DNA of 64,000 nucleotides, taken from contig NZ_JAMFKN010000001.1 in assembly GCF_023487995.1 (NCBI RefSeq), forward strand, positions 744,001 through 808,000, read 5' to 3'. A program made the translations under genes and the position numbers. The stretch's first letter is position 1. Each line of letters opens with the position of its first letter. This DNA is from Thermohalobaculum sediminis. GTDB taxonomy: Bacteria; Pseudomonadota; Alphaproteobacteria; Rhodobacterales; Rhodobacteraceae. The notes beneath the pieces are model-generated. The model was not told the origin of the DNA. It saw nothing but the letters and a program-made list of their open reading frames with translations, and ran no database searches. Positions 31,624 to 40,986 of this stretch are shown here, in pieces.

Positions 31624-34600
31624 TCACTCGGCGGTTGCATGGGCAGCCTCCTCGCGATGTGTCGCGGGTTTAGGCCTCGCGCCGGGCCTGACGCGTTCGC
31701 GCAGCCACTGGAAGGTGACGTAGAGCGGCGGGATCGCGAAGATGCCGACGACCGAAGCGAGGATCATGCCGCCGAACACCGGCGTGCCGACGGCGCGGCG
31801 GGCAAGCTCGGAGGCGCCCTCGGCCACGACAAGTGGCAGGAGGCCGAGGACGAAGGCGAGCGAGGTCATCATCACCGGCCGGAAGCGCAGCCGCGCGCCC
31901 TCGGCCGCGGCCTCGAGGAGGGCCACGCCGCGCTCGCGCTGCTCCTTGGCGAACTCGACGATCAGGATGCCGTTCTTGGCCGCGAGCGCGATCAGCACCA
32001 CGAGGCCGATCTGCCCGTAGAGGTCGAGCGGCAGCCGGGTGACGAGGAGTGCGCCGATCGAGCCCAGCACGCCGATCGACACCGACAGCATCACCGGGAT
32101 CGGGATCGTCCAGCTCTCGTAGAGCGCGACTAGGAACAGGAAGGCGAAGAGCACGGCAAGCCCGAGGATGATCGGCAGCGCCCCCTCGGCCCGCTTCTCC
32201 TGGAAGGCGGTGTCGGTCCACTCGCCGGCAAAGCCGTCGGGCAGGGTCTCGGCCGCCACCGCCTCCATCGCCGCCAGCGCCCCGCCCGACGAGATCCCCG
32301 GCGCCGGCGCGCCCAGGATCGTCACCGCGCGGGTGTTGTTGTAGCGGATCAGCGCCGGCGGCCCGACCACGACGCGCGCCTCTACGAGGCTGCGCAGCGG
32401 GATCATCTGGCCGTCGCGGTTGCGCACGTTGATGCGGTAGATGTCGTCGAGCCCCGAGCGGTCGGCGGCCTCGGCCTGCACCTGCACCTGCCAGGTGCGG
32501 CCGAACAGGTTCGTGTCGTTGACGTAGTAGCCACCCAGCGAGGCCTGCAGCGCCTGGAAGAGGTCGCCGATGCCGACGCCCAGGATCTCGGCCTTGTCGC
32601 GGTCGATTTCGAGGTGAATCGACGGGTTGGTGGCCGAGAAGGTGCTGAACACGCGGTCGAGGTCGGGGTTCTGGTTTGCCGCGACCAGGAGGCCGCGCAG
32701 CGTCTGCGCCATCTCGGCCGAGTCGCGGCCGCGCAGGTCCTTCAGCATGTAGGTAAAGCCGCCGCCGGTGCCGAGGCCGATGATCGGCGGCGGCGCGAGC
32801 GGGGCGACATTGGCCCCCCGGATCTCGCGGAAGCGCGGCGCGACGCGGGCCATGATGTCCTGCACGCCCTGCCCGCCCTCGAGACGCTCGGCGAAGGGCG
32901 CGAGCGTGACCACCGAGAAGGCCGAACTCGCCTCGGAGTAGCTGTCGATGAAGTTGAGGCCCACCACCGTGGTGACACGGGCGACCGCCTCCTCCTGGTC
33001 GAGGATCGCCTGCACCTCGGCCATCACCTCGGCGGTGCGCGAGACCGAGGCCCCGTCGGGCAGCTTGGCGACGACGAAGAACGCGCCCTGGTCGTCCTCC
33101 GGCAGGAAGCCCGTGGGCGTGACCTTCAGCATTCCCCAGGTTCCGACGCTGGCGGCGGCGACCATCACGAGGCCGATGATCGAAATCCGCACCAGCCGCG
33201 CCACCACCGCGCCATAGGCGTCGCGCACCCGGTCGATCGAGCGCATCACCCATCCGACCGGCCCCTTGCGCGGGCCGTGGTGGCGGCTGAGCATCACCGC
33301 GCAAAGCGCCGGCGACAGCGTCAGCGCGTTGATCGCCGAGAGCACCATCGCCGCCGAGACGGTGACGGCGAACTGGCGGAACAGCTCGCCCGAGATGCCG
33401 GGGATGAAGGCGATCGGCACGAACACCGACAGCAGCACCAGCGTGATCGCGATGATCGGCGCGGTGATCTCGCGCATCGCGAGCTTGGTCGCGTCGGGGA
33501 GCGAGAGCTCGGGCCGCTCCTCCATCACGCGCTCGACGTTCTCGACCACGACGATGGCGTCGTCGACCACGATGCCGATGGCGAGCACCACCGCCAGAAG
33601 CGAGACCGAGTTGGCCGAATACCCCATCGCGTTCAGCACGATGAAGGCGCCGATCAGGCTCACCGGCACCGCGATGGTCGGGATGAGCGTGGCCCGGAGC
33701 GAACCGAGGAACAGGAACACCACGAGAACGACGAGGATGAAGGCCTCGACCAGCGTCTTCTGCACCTCGTGGATGGTCTCGGTGACGAAGACCGTGGGGT
33801 CGTAGGTGATCTCCCACGCGAGATCCTCGGGGAAGCGGGTGGCCGCCTCGGCCATCTTCGCCTTGACGGCGTCGAGCGTCGCCAGAGCGTTGTCGCCGGG
33901 GTTCTGGTAGAGCGCAATCGCCGCCGCGGGCTTGCCGTCGAGCAGCGTGTCGCGGTCGAGATTGGCCGCGCCCAGTTCCACCCGGCCGACATCGCCGAGC
34001 CTGAGCACCGAGCCGTCGGGGTTGGCGCGCAGGACCACGTTCTCGAACTCATCGACCGAGGTCAGGCGCCCCTTGGTCTGGAGATTGAGCTGCAGGCGCT
34101 GGTCGTCCGAGATCGGCCGCGCGCCGATCCGCCCCACTGCCGCCTGCACGTTCTGCGACTGCAGCGCCGCGATCAGGTCGCCCGTGGTCAGCCCGAGCCC
34201 GGTCAGCCGGTCGGTCGCGACCCACACCCGCATGGCGTAGTCCTGCGCCGCCCACAGGTTCGCGTCGCCCACGCCAGGCGTCGAGCGGATCGCGTCGAGC
34301 AGGTTGATGGTGGCGTAGTTCGAGATGAACAGCGGATCGTACCTGCCGTTCGGCGAGGACAGCGCGACCACGCCCAGGAGCGCCGAGGACTTCTTCTTCA
34401 CCGTCACGCCGTTGCGACGGACCTCCTCGGGCAGCTTGGAGAGCGCGACCTGCACGCGGTTGTTGACGTTGACCGCGTTGATGTCCGGATCGGTGCCGAG
34501 CTCGAACGAGACCGTCAGCGTGTAGCTGCCGTCGTCGCCCGAGACGCTCTTCATGTAGATCGACTTGTCGACGCCGACGACCTGCGCCTCGATCGGCTGG

Positions 34601-34788
34601 GCGACGGTCGCCTCGACGACCGCCGCCGAGGCGCCCGGATAGGTCGTCGTGACCGAGACCTGCGGCGGGATGATGTCGGGATACTGCGCCACCGGAATCG
34701 AGACGAGCGCAAGCCACCCCGCGACCGTCGTGACGATGGCGATGACGATGGCGAAGCGCGGGCGGTCGACGAAGATCGAGGACAGCAT
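31624..34788 (-). CDS. RND efflux pump inner-membrane transporter (HAE1/AcrB family)
   Basis: Proton-driven efflux transporter of 1054 residues, full AcrB/MexB length. It starts [19 protein letters not shown] and has the two large periplasmic loops. The TM4 proton-relay aspartates appear as [19 protein letters not shown], and the TM10 lysine region as [14 protein letters not shown]. It expels hydrophobic drugs, bile-like or toxic compounds through a trimeric complex. The adaptor gene ends 3 bases upstream. No outer-membrane TolC-type gene is present in the window, so that partner must be elsewhere. Confidence 0.94.
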   Translation of the reverse strand: MLSSIFVDRPRFAIVIAIVTTVAGWLALVSIPVAQYPDIIPPQVSVTTTYPGASAAVVEATVAQPIEAQVVGVDKSIYMKSVSGDDGSYTLTVSFELGTDPDINAVNVNNRVQVALSKLPEEVRRNGVTVKKKSSALLGVVALSSPNGRYDPLFISNYATINLLDAIRSTPGVGDANLWAAQDYAMRVWVATDRLTGLGLTTGDLIAALQSQNVQAAVGRIGARPISDDQRLQLNLQTKGRLTSVDEFENVVLRANPDGSVLRLGDVGRVELGAANLDRDTLLDGKPAAAIALYQNPGDNALATLDAVKAKMAEAATRFPEDLAWEITYDPTVFVTETIHEVQKTLVEAFILVVLVVFLFLGSLRATLIPTIAVPVSLIGAFIVLNAMGYSANSVSLLAVVLAIGIVVDDAIVVVENVERVMEERPELSLPDATKLAMREITAPIIAITLVLLSVFVPIAFIPGISGELFRQFAVTVSAAMVLSAINALTLSPALCAVMLSRHHGPRKGPVGWVMRSIDRVRDAYGAVVARLVRISIIGLVMVAAASVGTWGMLKVTPTGFLPEDDQGAFFVVAKLPDGASVSRTAEVMAEVQAILDQEEAVARVTTVVGLNFIDSYSEASSAFSVVTLAPFAERLEGGQGVQDIMARVAPRFREIRGANVAPLAPPPIIGLGTGGGFTYMLKDLRGRDSAEMAQTLRGLLVAANQNPDLDRVFSTFSATNPSIHLEIDRDKAEILGVGIGDLFQALQASLGGYYVNDTNLFGRTWQVQVQAEAADRSGLDDIYRINVRNRDGQMIPLRSLVEARVVVGPPALIRYNNTRAVTILGAPAPGISSGGALAAMEAVAAETLPDGFAGEWTDTAFQEKRAEGALPIILGLAVLFAFLFLVALYESWTIPIPVMLSVSIGVLGSIGALLVTRLPLDLYGQIGLVVLIALAAKNGILIVEFAKEQRERGVALLEAAAEGARLRFRPVMMTSLAFVLGLLPLVVAEGASELARRAVGTPVFGGMILASVVGIFAIPPLYVTFQWLRERVRPGARPKPATHREEAAHATAE

Positions 34789-34791
34789 GGC

Positions 34792-35913
34792 TCAGTCCGC
34801 CCGTTCCGAGACCGCGGGCGCGGCCTGCACCGGCACGCCCGGGCGCAGGCGCTCTATGCCCTGCACGATGACCTGCTCGCCCGCGCTCAGCCCCTCGTCG
34901 ATGGCGATCTCGGCGCCGATGGTCTTGCCGGTCCGCACGCGCCGGACCGCCGCCTTGCCGTCCTCGACGATGAAGACATAGACCCCGCCCTGGTCGGCGA
35001 GCAGGGCGGCCTGCGGCACCACCGCCTTCTCGACCGGGTTCGCGGCCTCGAGATCGACGGTCACGAGCTGCCCGTCGATCAGCGCCCGGTCGGGGTTCGC
35101 GATTGTCGAGCGCGCCAGCACCGTGTCAGTCGTCTGGTCGACCGAAACGTCGACGAAGTCGATCCGTCCCTCATGCGCATGGTAGGTGCCGTCGAGGAGC
35201 CGAAGCCTGACGCGGACCTGCGAGGGTTCGACGCGGTCGGCCGTGTCCTCCCGCAGGAACAGGCGCGCGCTCACCGGGAAGGCCACGTGCATCGGGTCCT
35301 CGCTCACCACCACGGCGAGCACCCCCGAGTCGGGCCCGACGACCGCCCCCTTGGTCACCGCCGTGCGGCCGATCCGCCCGGCGACGGGGGCGAGAATGCT
35401 GGTGTAGCCGAGATTTATCCGGGCCGTCGCGAGGGCCGCCTCGGCCTGCGCCACCGCGCCCGAGGCGCGGTCGGCGCCCGCTTTGGCGATGTCGCGCTGC
35501 TGCTCGGTCCCGACCTCGCGGGCGAGCAACTGCTCGGCGCGCTCCAGCTCGATGTCGGCCAGCGTCTTGGCCGCCCGGGCCTGCGCCAGCACGCCCTCGG
35601 CCTGGCGCACATCCGCCTCGAACAGGTCGCGCTCGATGCGGTAGAGCATGTCGCCCTCGCGCACCGTCTGCCCTTCCGTGAAGGCGACCTCGTCGAGGAA
35701 GCCATGCACCCGCGCCCGGATCTCGACCCGGTCGATCGCCTCGACCCGACCCGTCACCGAAATTGCCCGCGACACGGGCTTGAGCGAGACCGCCGACGTC
35801 ACGACCGGAACAGCCGCCGGCGGAAGAGCCGTCTGCGCCAGCGCCGCATGTCCCAGCAGCGTGGTGGCGATGAGCCATGCGGCAAGCGCCGTTGCGCGGT
35901 GGCAGATCTCCAT
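34792..35913 (-). CDS. RND efflux periplasmic adaptor (membrane fusion protein)
   Basis: Adaptor of 373 residues joining the inner-membrane pump to an outer-membrane channel. After a signal peptide (about 1-25, ending LAQ) come the barrel-sandwich halves (GRVEAIDRVEIRARVHGFL and TSILAPVAGRIG). They flank a coiled-coil hairpin rich in A, E and R (about 85-145), with beta-barrel domains after it. No lipobox cysteine is seen. The ATG at 35913 has a gaggggag ribosome site. It is the first gene of the pump operon; no local regulator is visible. Confidence 0.92.
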   Translation of the reverse strand: MEICHRATALAAWLIATTLLGHAALAQTALPPAAVPVVTSAVSLKPVSRAISVTGRVEAIDRVEIRARVHGFLDEVAFTEGQTVREGDMLYRIERDLFEADVRQAEGVLAQARAAKTLADIELERAEQLLAREVGTEQQRDIAKAGADRASGAVAQAEAALATARINLGYTSILAPVAGRIGRTAVTKGAVVGPDSGVLAVVVSEDPMHVAFPVSARLFLREDTADRVEPSQVRVRLRLLDGTYHAHEGRIDFVDVSVDQTTDTVLARSTIANPDRALIDGQLVTVDLEAANPVEKAVVPQAALLADQGGVYVFIVEDGKAAVRRVRTGKTIGAEIAIDEGLSAGEQVIVQGIERLRPGVPVQAAPAVSERAD

Positions 35914-36279
35914 CAGAAGGCTCCCCTCGATATGCCTGCCCATCAAATTCCCCCGCAGGCCACGACTCTTCAACTCAAAGGCGTCTAGGCCCTTCATACT
36001 TCCATTTCAGGCCTCCGTTCCACAGTCGTCTTGCACCGGAATGCCGCCGGCCGAACGGCCGGGGCGTCGGCCAGGCCACGCCCATCGGCGTGCCATGCCC
36101 CAAGGGCGCCACGGTCAAGACGCGCCGTCGCGACGGACCGGCGCCGGGGAGCGGAACCGCCACCTCGCGCGCGACGCCTTCCGCGAATCGCAAAAGCAGC
36201 GTGAAGTCGGACGACGCGTGCAGGACATCGGCACGGCCTGCGGCACGGTGATCGGCCGAACGTGGAAAGGGGGGAGCCG
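35914..36279. other. divergent intergenic region between the RND operon and ppk2
   Basis: 366 bases with no convincing gene. It must hold promoters for both directions. A dyad CCGGCC-GAAC-GGCCGG lies at 36047-36062; whether it is an operator or a hairpin cannot be told. Confidence 0.4.
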
Positions 36280-37116
36280 ATGGGGAAGAAGCGCAACGAC
36301 CGGGCGACGCGGGAGCGTTCCGATCCGCAGGATGCCGCGCCGCCGGGAGAACCGCTCGGCTACCGGCGCGAACTCGAAGCACTGCAGGTCGAGCTAGCCC
36401 ATCTGCAGGCCTGGGTGAAGAAGACGGGCGCGCGCGTCGTCGTGATCTTCGAGGGTCGCGACGCCGCCGGAAAGGGCGGCATCATCAAGCGGCTCACCGA
36501 GCGCGTCAGCCCGCGCGTGTTCCGCGTCGTCGCCCTGCCAGCGCCGAGCGATCGCGAGAAGAGCCAGATCTACATGCAGCGCTACATCGCGCATCTTCCG
36601 GCCGCCGGCGAGATCGTCATCTTCGACCGCAGCTGGTACAACCGCCCCGGCGTCGAGCGGGTGATGGGCTATTGCACCGAGCGTCAGGCGACGCGCTTCC
36701 TGGAACTGATTCCGCGGTTCGAGGCCGCGATCGTCGAGGCGGGCATCATCCTGCTGAAATATTTCCTCTTGGTCAGCGAGGAGGAGCAGGAGCGCCGGTT
36801 CCGGCAGCGCATCGAGGACCCCCTGCGGCAGTGGAAGCTGAGCCCGATGGACCTCGAATCCTATCGCCGCTGGTGGGACTATACCGCCGCCTATGACGAG
36901 ATGATCGCGATGAGCCATTCCGACCACGCACCATGGTGGATCGTCCCGTCCGACGACAAGAAGCGGGCGCGGCTCAACTGCATCTCGCACCTCCTCGACT
37001 CGATCCCTTACGAGAGGGTCGACTTCGAGAAGCCCCGACTCGGCAAGCGCCAGAAGCGGCCCAAGGGCATGGGCGAGCACAGCTTCAAGGGCAGCACGAT
37101 TCCCCAGCGTTTCTGA
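36280..37116 (+). CDS. ppk2: polyphosphate kinase 2
   Basis: Soluble PPK2-family enzyme of 278 residues that transfers phosphate between polyphosphate and nucleotides. The P-loop is at 59-67 (GRDAAGKGG). The Walker B and lid motif follows, with Asp116 in VIFDRSWYNR. The C-terminal SFKGSTIPQRF is also typical of the class. The ATG at 36280 follows aaggggggag. Whether it prefers making GTP/ATP from polyphosphate or the reverse cannot be read directly. It is a single gene, convergent with the next. Confidence 0.93.
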   Translation: MGKKRNDRATRERSDPQDAAPPGEPLGYRRELEALQVELAHLQAWVKKTGARVVVIFEGRDAAGKGGIIKRLTERVSPRVFRVVALPAPSDREKSQIYMQRYIAHLPAAGEIVIFDRSWYNRPGVERVMGYCTERQATRFLELIPRFEAAIVEAGIILLKYFLLVSEEEQERRFRQRIEDPLRQWKLSPMDLESYRRWWDYTAAYDEMIAMSHSDHAPWWIVPSDDKKRARLNCISHLLDSIPYERVDFEKPRLGKRQKRPKGMGEHSFKGSTIPQRF

Positions 37117-37166
37117 GCAGGCCGAGCCCCGGGCAGCCGGCATCGGCGAGGTCGGCCCGGCGGGCG

Positions 37167-37691
37167 TCAGAAATGCTCGGGCGCCCAGCTCAGGAACAGG
37201 CCGACATCGCCGGGCACGTCGTCCGGGAAATTGATCACCATCGCCTTCAGCCGGTAGCCCTGCGGCTTCACGGCGTTCTCGTAGCGATCGTAGAGCTCCC
37301 TCGCCTTGCCCTGAAGGGTTTCGGGCCATTCGCGGTCGCCGTTGTTGATCGCGCGTCCCCCGTCGGTGCAGAGCCGCGCGGGGAAGCTGTAGACCATCGC
37401 CTCCATCTTGCCGTCCTTGACGGCATTCATCACGAGGCGGCGGATCAGGGCGCGCTCATCCTCGGTCACGTGCTCGGTCATGAACTTCGAGATGAACTCG
37501 GCCCGCTTCTTCTCCTCGGCGACGCGCGCCTTGTCGCGGCGGTTCATCTCCTCGAGCTCCTTCTCGAGAAGGATCCGACGCAGATCGTCGGCGCTCGGGA
37601 CGGTGCCCTGAGGCCGGTTGGTCTTGTCGTTGCTGGTGGTGGCGGCTCCTTCGCTCGCGCGCCCGTCCGGTTCCCGAAGGCCCCGCGACAC
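37167..37691 (-). CDS. conserved protein of unknown function
   Basis: I do not recognise a named family. The protein has about 174 residues: a charged helical N-terminal half (ILLEKELEEMNRRDKARVAEE) and a compact C-terminal half with ALIRRLVMNAVKDGKMEAMVYSF and LKAMVINFPDDVPGD. No signal peptide or membrane helix is present. Codon use matches its neighbours, so it is a real gene. The GTG at 37691 is a tentative start, since no ATG with a ribosome site is near the conserved region. It is divergent from the ECF sigma gene. Confidence 0.65.
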   Translation of the reverse strand: MSRGLREPDGRASEGAATTSNDKTNRPQGTVPSADDLRRILLEKELEEMNRRDKARVAEEKKRAEFISKFMTEHVTEDERALIRRLVMNAVKDGKMEAMVYSFPARLCTDGGRAINNGDREWPETLQGKARELYDRYENAVKPQGYRLKAMVINFPDDVPGDVGLFLSWAPEHF

Positions 37692-37896
37692 TGAATAGCC
37701 ACGTCGCCTCAGCCTAGCCGGCCCTCCGCGCGGACCAGGGTATTGATGCACGTCCGGCATCGGCTGACAACGCCTCGCATCGACCCGACTGCCCGCCGGC
37801 ACCCGTCGCGGTTGTCGCAGCGCCGCCTTTCTGCTTCAATCCGTCGCAGGCTGGCGGCACGGCGGATCGCGCCGCCCGAGCGGCGCAAGAGGGGCC

Positions 37897-38400
37897 ATGC
37901 GCAGGGATCGGGCATTGGCGGCACTGCGGGGCGAGCTGCTGGCCTATGCCCAGAGCCTGACGCTGGACGCGACCGCGGCCGAGGATCTGGTGCAGGATGC
38001 GATGCTGCGCGCGCTGCAATCGCCACATGTGCCGGCTGCGCGCTCGGAGTTGCGGCCCTGGGCCTTCCGCGTCGTGAAGAACCTCTTCCTCGACGACCTC
38101 AGAAAACTAAGGGTCCGAATGGAATACCGCCGCGAGCAGGCGCGTTTATCCCGGGAGAGCCCGCCACGGCCGGCCGACGCCGTCGAGGCGCTGGTGGTGC
38201 GGCAGGCCTTCGAGAAGCTGAACCCGCGCGAGCGTGAGATCCTGTGTCTCATTGACGTGCTGGGCCTGAGCTATGCAGAAGCGGCGATGGTGATCGGCGT
38301 CCCGCCCGGCACGGTGATGAGCCGCGTGAGCCGTGCGCGCCGGTCGATGGCCGAGAAGCTGGGCGAGTCGAACATCCGGCCGCTCCGCAGACGAGAGTAG
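37897..38400 (+). CDS. ECF-type RNA polymerase sigma factor
   Basis: Alternative sigma factor of 167 residues. Region 2 (about 12-75, DATAAEDLVQDAMLRAL and RPWAFRVVKNLFLDDLR) binds core polymerase and the -10 element. Region 4 (about 108-155, LNPREREILCLIDVLGLSYAEAA) binds the -35. No extra sensing domain is present. A gagggg ribosome site precedes the ATG. The membrane-anchored anti-sigma gene follows 13 bases later, giving the standard pair. Its own promoter and stimulus are not visible. Confidence 0.92.
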   Translation: MRRDRALAALRGELLAYAQSLTLDATAAEDLVQDAMLRALQSPHVPAARSELRPWAFRVVKNLFLDDLRKLRVRMEYRREQARLSRESPPRPADAVEALVVRQAFEKLNPREREILCLIDVLGLSYAEAAMVIGVPPGTVMSRVSRARRSMAEKLGESNIRPLRRRE

Positions 38401-38413
38401 ACGAGCCCGCGTG

Positions 38414-39211
38414 ATGGCGACGCCCGACGAGTGCGATTGGGAACTGATCAACGGCTACGCCGACGGCGCGCTGAGCCCGGTCGAGCGCGAGCGCGTGGCG
38501 CGGCGCCTCACCACCGAGCCCGCCCTCGCGGCGGCGCTGACCGAGGTGCAGAAGGTCAAGGCCGGGCTCTCGCTGCTCGCGCCGCGGCCCGTGGCGGCCG
38601 AGCCCGAGGTGCCCGCCAGGCGGCCGGGGCGGCGGGCGCTGCCTGCGCTGGCTGCGGCATGCGTGGCGCTGGTGATCGGCGCGGCGATCGGCGCGGCGGT
38701 GATCGGGGGGGCCGGCGACGCCAACGCCCCGATGACGGGCGAGATGGCAGGCGACGCGGCAAGCACGCTCGCACAGATCCATGCTGGCTTCTCGGCCCGC
38801 GCCTATGCGCTGCGGCGGGCCGAGCCCGTGGGGACGATCTCGACGGGCAGCATGGGCGACCTCGAGGCCTTCGACCTTGCGCCCTCGCGCCTCACGCTGG
38901 TGGACGTGCGCGACATGCGGGCGAACGGGCGCGACCTCGTGGCGATGCATTACCGCGGCCCGAACGGCTGCCGGCTGACCATCGCCGCCGCGCTGGGGGA
39001 CGCGATCGCCACCGGCGCGACCGAGGCCGGGCTGACCGCGCGATGGACCTCGGGGCGCATCGGCTTCCACGTCATCGCCACAGGCATGGACGCCGCCCGC
39101 TTCGCCGCGATCGCAGACTATCTGAGATCCGAGAGCCTGCACCCGGCCGAGAGCGCGCCGCAGCGCCTCGCCCTCGCCAGCGCGACCGAGACCGCGCGCC
39201 CCTGCGTCTGA
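38414..39211 (+). CDS. membrane anti-sigma factor partner
   Basis: Protein of 265 residues. The N-terminal cytosolic part (ELINGYADGALSPVERERVARRL, residues 8-30) has the anti-sigma helical look but lacks the usual His-Cys-Cys zinc motif. One membrane helix (about 72-95, ALPALAAACVALVIGAAIG) and a periplasmic domain of about 165 residues follow. That layout suits sensing an envelope signal and releasing the adjacent sigma factor. The start could be the GTG three bases earlier. The ligand is unknown. Confidence 0.82.
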   Translation: MATPDECDWELINGYADGALSPVERERVARRLTTEPALAAALTEVQKVKAGLSLLAPRPVAAEPEVPARRPGRRALPALAAACVALVIGAAIGAAVIGGAGDANAPMTGEMAGDAASTLAQIHAGFSARAYALRRAEPVGTISTGSMGDLEAFDLAPSRLTLVDVRDMRANGRDLVAMHYRGPNGCRLTIAAALGDAIATGATEAGLTARWTSGRIGFHVIATGMDAARFAAIADYLRSESLHPAESAPQRLALASATETARPCV

Positions 39212-39232
39212 GCGCAGACCCCCCGCGCGGGT

Positions 39233-39538
39233 TCACTTCAGGGGGTAGTTCGGGCGGTCGGTGTTGTAGTGGGTCGAGAGGTAATCGAGGATCGTCTCGC
39301 GCTCGTCGGGGTCGAGTTCGGACATCCCCTGCTCCTCGATCATCCAGTCGATCAGCGCGTCCCACCGCTCGCGCGTGAGGCCCTGCTGGACCACCAGAAG
39401 CTCGGAATGGCAGGCGGTGCAAGCGTAGAACGTCTCCTCCGCGCCCTCGCCATCGACGAAGGCGCCGAACTCGCCGGCGGCGGCGGCGGAGGCAAGGAGG
39501 CAAACGCCGGCAAGCGCGGCGGCGGTCGTTCGGATCAT
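39233..39538 (-). CDS. sorB: cytochrome c subunit of sulfite dehydrogenase (SorB-like)
   Basis: Periplasmic mono-heme cytochrome of 101 residues. The signal peptide ends about residue 21 (AAAAG). The heme motif is CTACH at 40-44, and the distal methionine is in EEQGMSELDPDERETILDYL. It takes electrons from the molybdenum subunit encoded 57 bases upstream and passes them to the respiratory chain. Size and order (sorA then sorB) match known SorAB. It is convergent with the anti-sigma gene. Confidence 0.88.
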   Translation of the reverse strand: MIRTTAAALAGVCLLASAAAAGEFGAFVDGEGAEETFYACTACHSELLVVQQGLTRERWDALIDWMIEEQGMSELDPDERETILDYLSTHYNTDRPNYPLK

Positions 39539-39595
39539 GGCATCTTCCGGTCGGGATGGATGGCAGGGGCGGCGCGCGGACGCCCCCGGCTCGGT

Positions 39596-40894
39596 TCAGC
39601 CAACGCGCACGGCGACGCGGTGCATCATGTTGTTGGCGTAGCCCTTGGGGTTCCAGTCGATGCGGAAGGGCTGCATCACGCCCTCGCTGTCGGTCGCGCG
39701 CGCCCAGATCTCGTAGTAGCCCGCCTGCGGGAAGCCGACACTGGCCCGCCAGTTCTGCCAAGCGCCCGAATTCACCGGCGCGTCGAGATTGGCCTTCTGC
39801 CACGTCGCCCCGAAGTCGATCGAGATGTCGAGCGCTTCGATGGTCCGGTCGCCGACCCAGGCGTGGCCGCGCACCTCGGTTTCCGCCCCGACAGTCGCGT
39901 TGTTCTCGGGGAAGGTGATGACCGACTTGACCGGCATCCGCTCGAGGATCACGTAGTCCTCCTTCGCGACCTCCTCGCCCGGCGCCACGGGCCGGTTCGG
40001 CAGGCGGTAGGACGAGCCGCCCATCTTCTCGCCGTCATGCACCTTGTCGCGCACCCAGACGCGGGTGAGCCATTTCTGCGAGCACGAGCCGGGCCAGCCG
40101 GGCACCACGAGCCGGAGCGGCGCGCCGTTCATCGGGTGGATCGCGTCGCCATTCATCTCGAAGGCGATCAGCACGTTGTCGGTCATCGCCTTGTCGATGG
40201 GCACGCCGCGCGAGATGGGAGCCTTGGACGCATCGCCCGAAAGATGCGTGTCGGCCCCCTCGTGCCCTGTGTAGACGGCGCTCGACTTGAGGCCCGCCTT
40301 GGTCAGCACGTCCTTCAGCCGCACGCCGGTCCAGTTGGCGCAGCCGACGGCGCCGACCGTCCACTGGTTGCCCGAGGCGGGCGGGTCGAAGAAGGCGCGC
40401 CCGTTGCCGCCGCATTCGATCACCAGCGCCATGGTGACGACCTCGAACTGGTTCCTGAGATCGTCGATGCTCAGGGTCATCGGGTTCTCGACCTCGCCGT
40501 CGATGGTCACCTGCCAGGCGGCGGGGTCCATCTCGGCGGGAAGCGCGCCATTATTGCGGATGAAGTGCCGCGCGGTCGGCGTGATCGCGTCATCCAGCAG
40601 GTGCGCCGGGGTCTCGGCGTTCACTGGCCGGTCGTTGAACAGGGTGAGGCCGTCCTTGCCCATCAGCACGTTCTCGGAGGCGAAGGCCGCCGGCACCAGC
40701 CCCGCCGGCATGTTGCGGTGGAACGGGATGTTCGCGCCCACCATGGCCGCCATCGTCGCGAGCCCCGCGCCGCGCAGGAAGCCGCGCCGGTCCGCGTGGG
40801 CCACGCGTCCGAAGAAGGCGCGGTCGGCGCCCTCGGGGTCTCGCTCGAAGAAGTCGTGGAGGCCGTCCCCGGCGCGATCCTGATCCCTAGGCAT
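39596..40894 (-). CDS. sorA: sulfite dehydrogenase molybdopterin subunit (SorA-like)
   Basis: Periplasmic molybdenum enzyme of 432 residues that oxidises sulfite to sulfate. A Tat signal has twin arginines at 36-37 (ADRRGFLRGAG). Cys161 in IECGGNGRAFF is the molybdenum ligand of the sulfite oxidase family. A C-terminal Mo-co dimerisation domain (about 305-432) includes EVRGHAWVGD. The ATG at 40894 has an ideal ggggagg ribosome site. The cytochrome partner sorB follows. It points to use of sulfite from sulfonates or thiosulfate. Confidence 0.92.
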   Translation of the reverse strand: MPRDQDRAGDGLHDFFERDPEGADRAFFGRVAHADRRGFLRGAGLATMAAMVGANIPFHRNMPAGLVPAAFASENVLMGKDGLTLFNDRPVNAETPAHLLDDAITPTARHFIRNNGALPAEMDPAAWQVTIDGEVENPMTLSIDDLRNQFEVVTMALVIECGGNGRAFFDPPASGNQWTVGAVGCANWTGVRLKDVLTKAGLKSSAVYTGHEGADTHLSGDASKAPISRGVPIDKAMTDNVLIAFEMNGDAIHPMNGAPLRLVVPGWPGSCSQKWLTRVWVRDKVHDGEKMGGSSYRLPNRPVAPGEEVAKEDYVILERMPVKSVITFPENNATVGAETEVRGHAWVGDRTIEALDISIDFGATWQKANLDAPVNSGAWQNWRASVGFPQAGYYEIWARATDSEGVMQPFRIDWNPKGYANNMMHRVAVRVG

Positions 40895-40986
40895 GAACTC
40901 CTCCCCTTTCTGGTTTTTCATGCCGTCAACGTGCCGGCGCGCCGGTCTATTCCATCGCGCGCGCCGCGCAGCAAGCCGCGCCGGGA

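Noticed and set aside
32614-35988. Plus-strand open frame of about 1120 codons opposite the RND pump genes
   Set aside because: Rich in R, H, D and G with no domain; antisense shadow of the well-supported RND genes.
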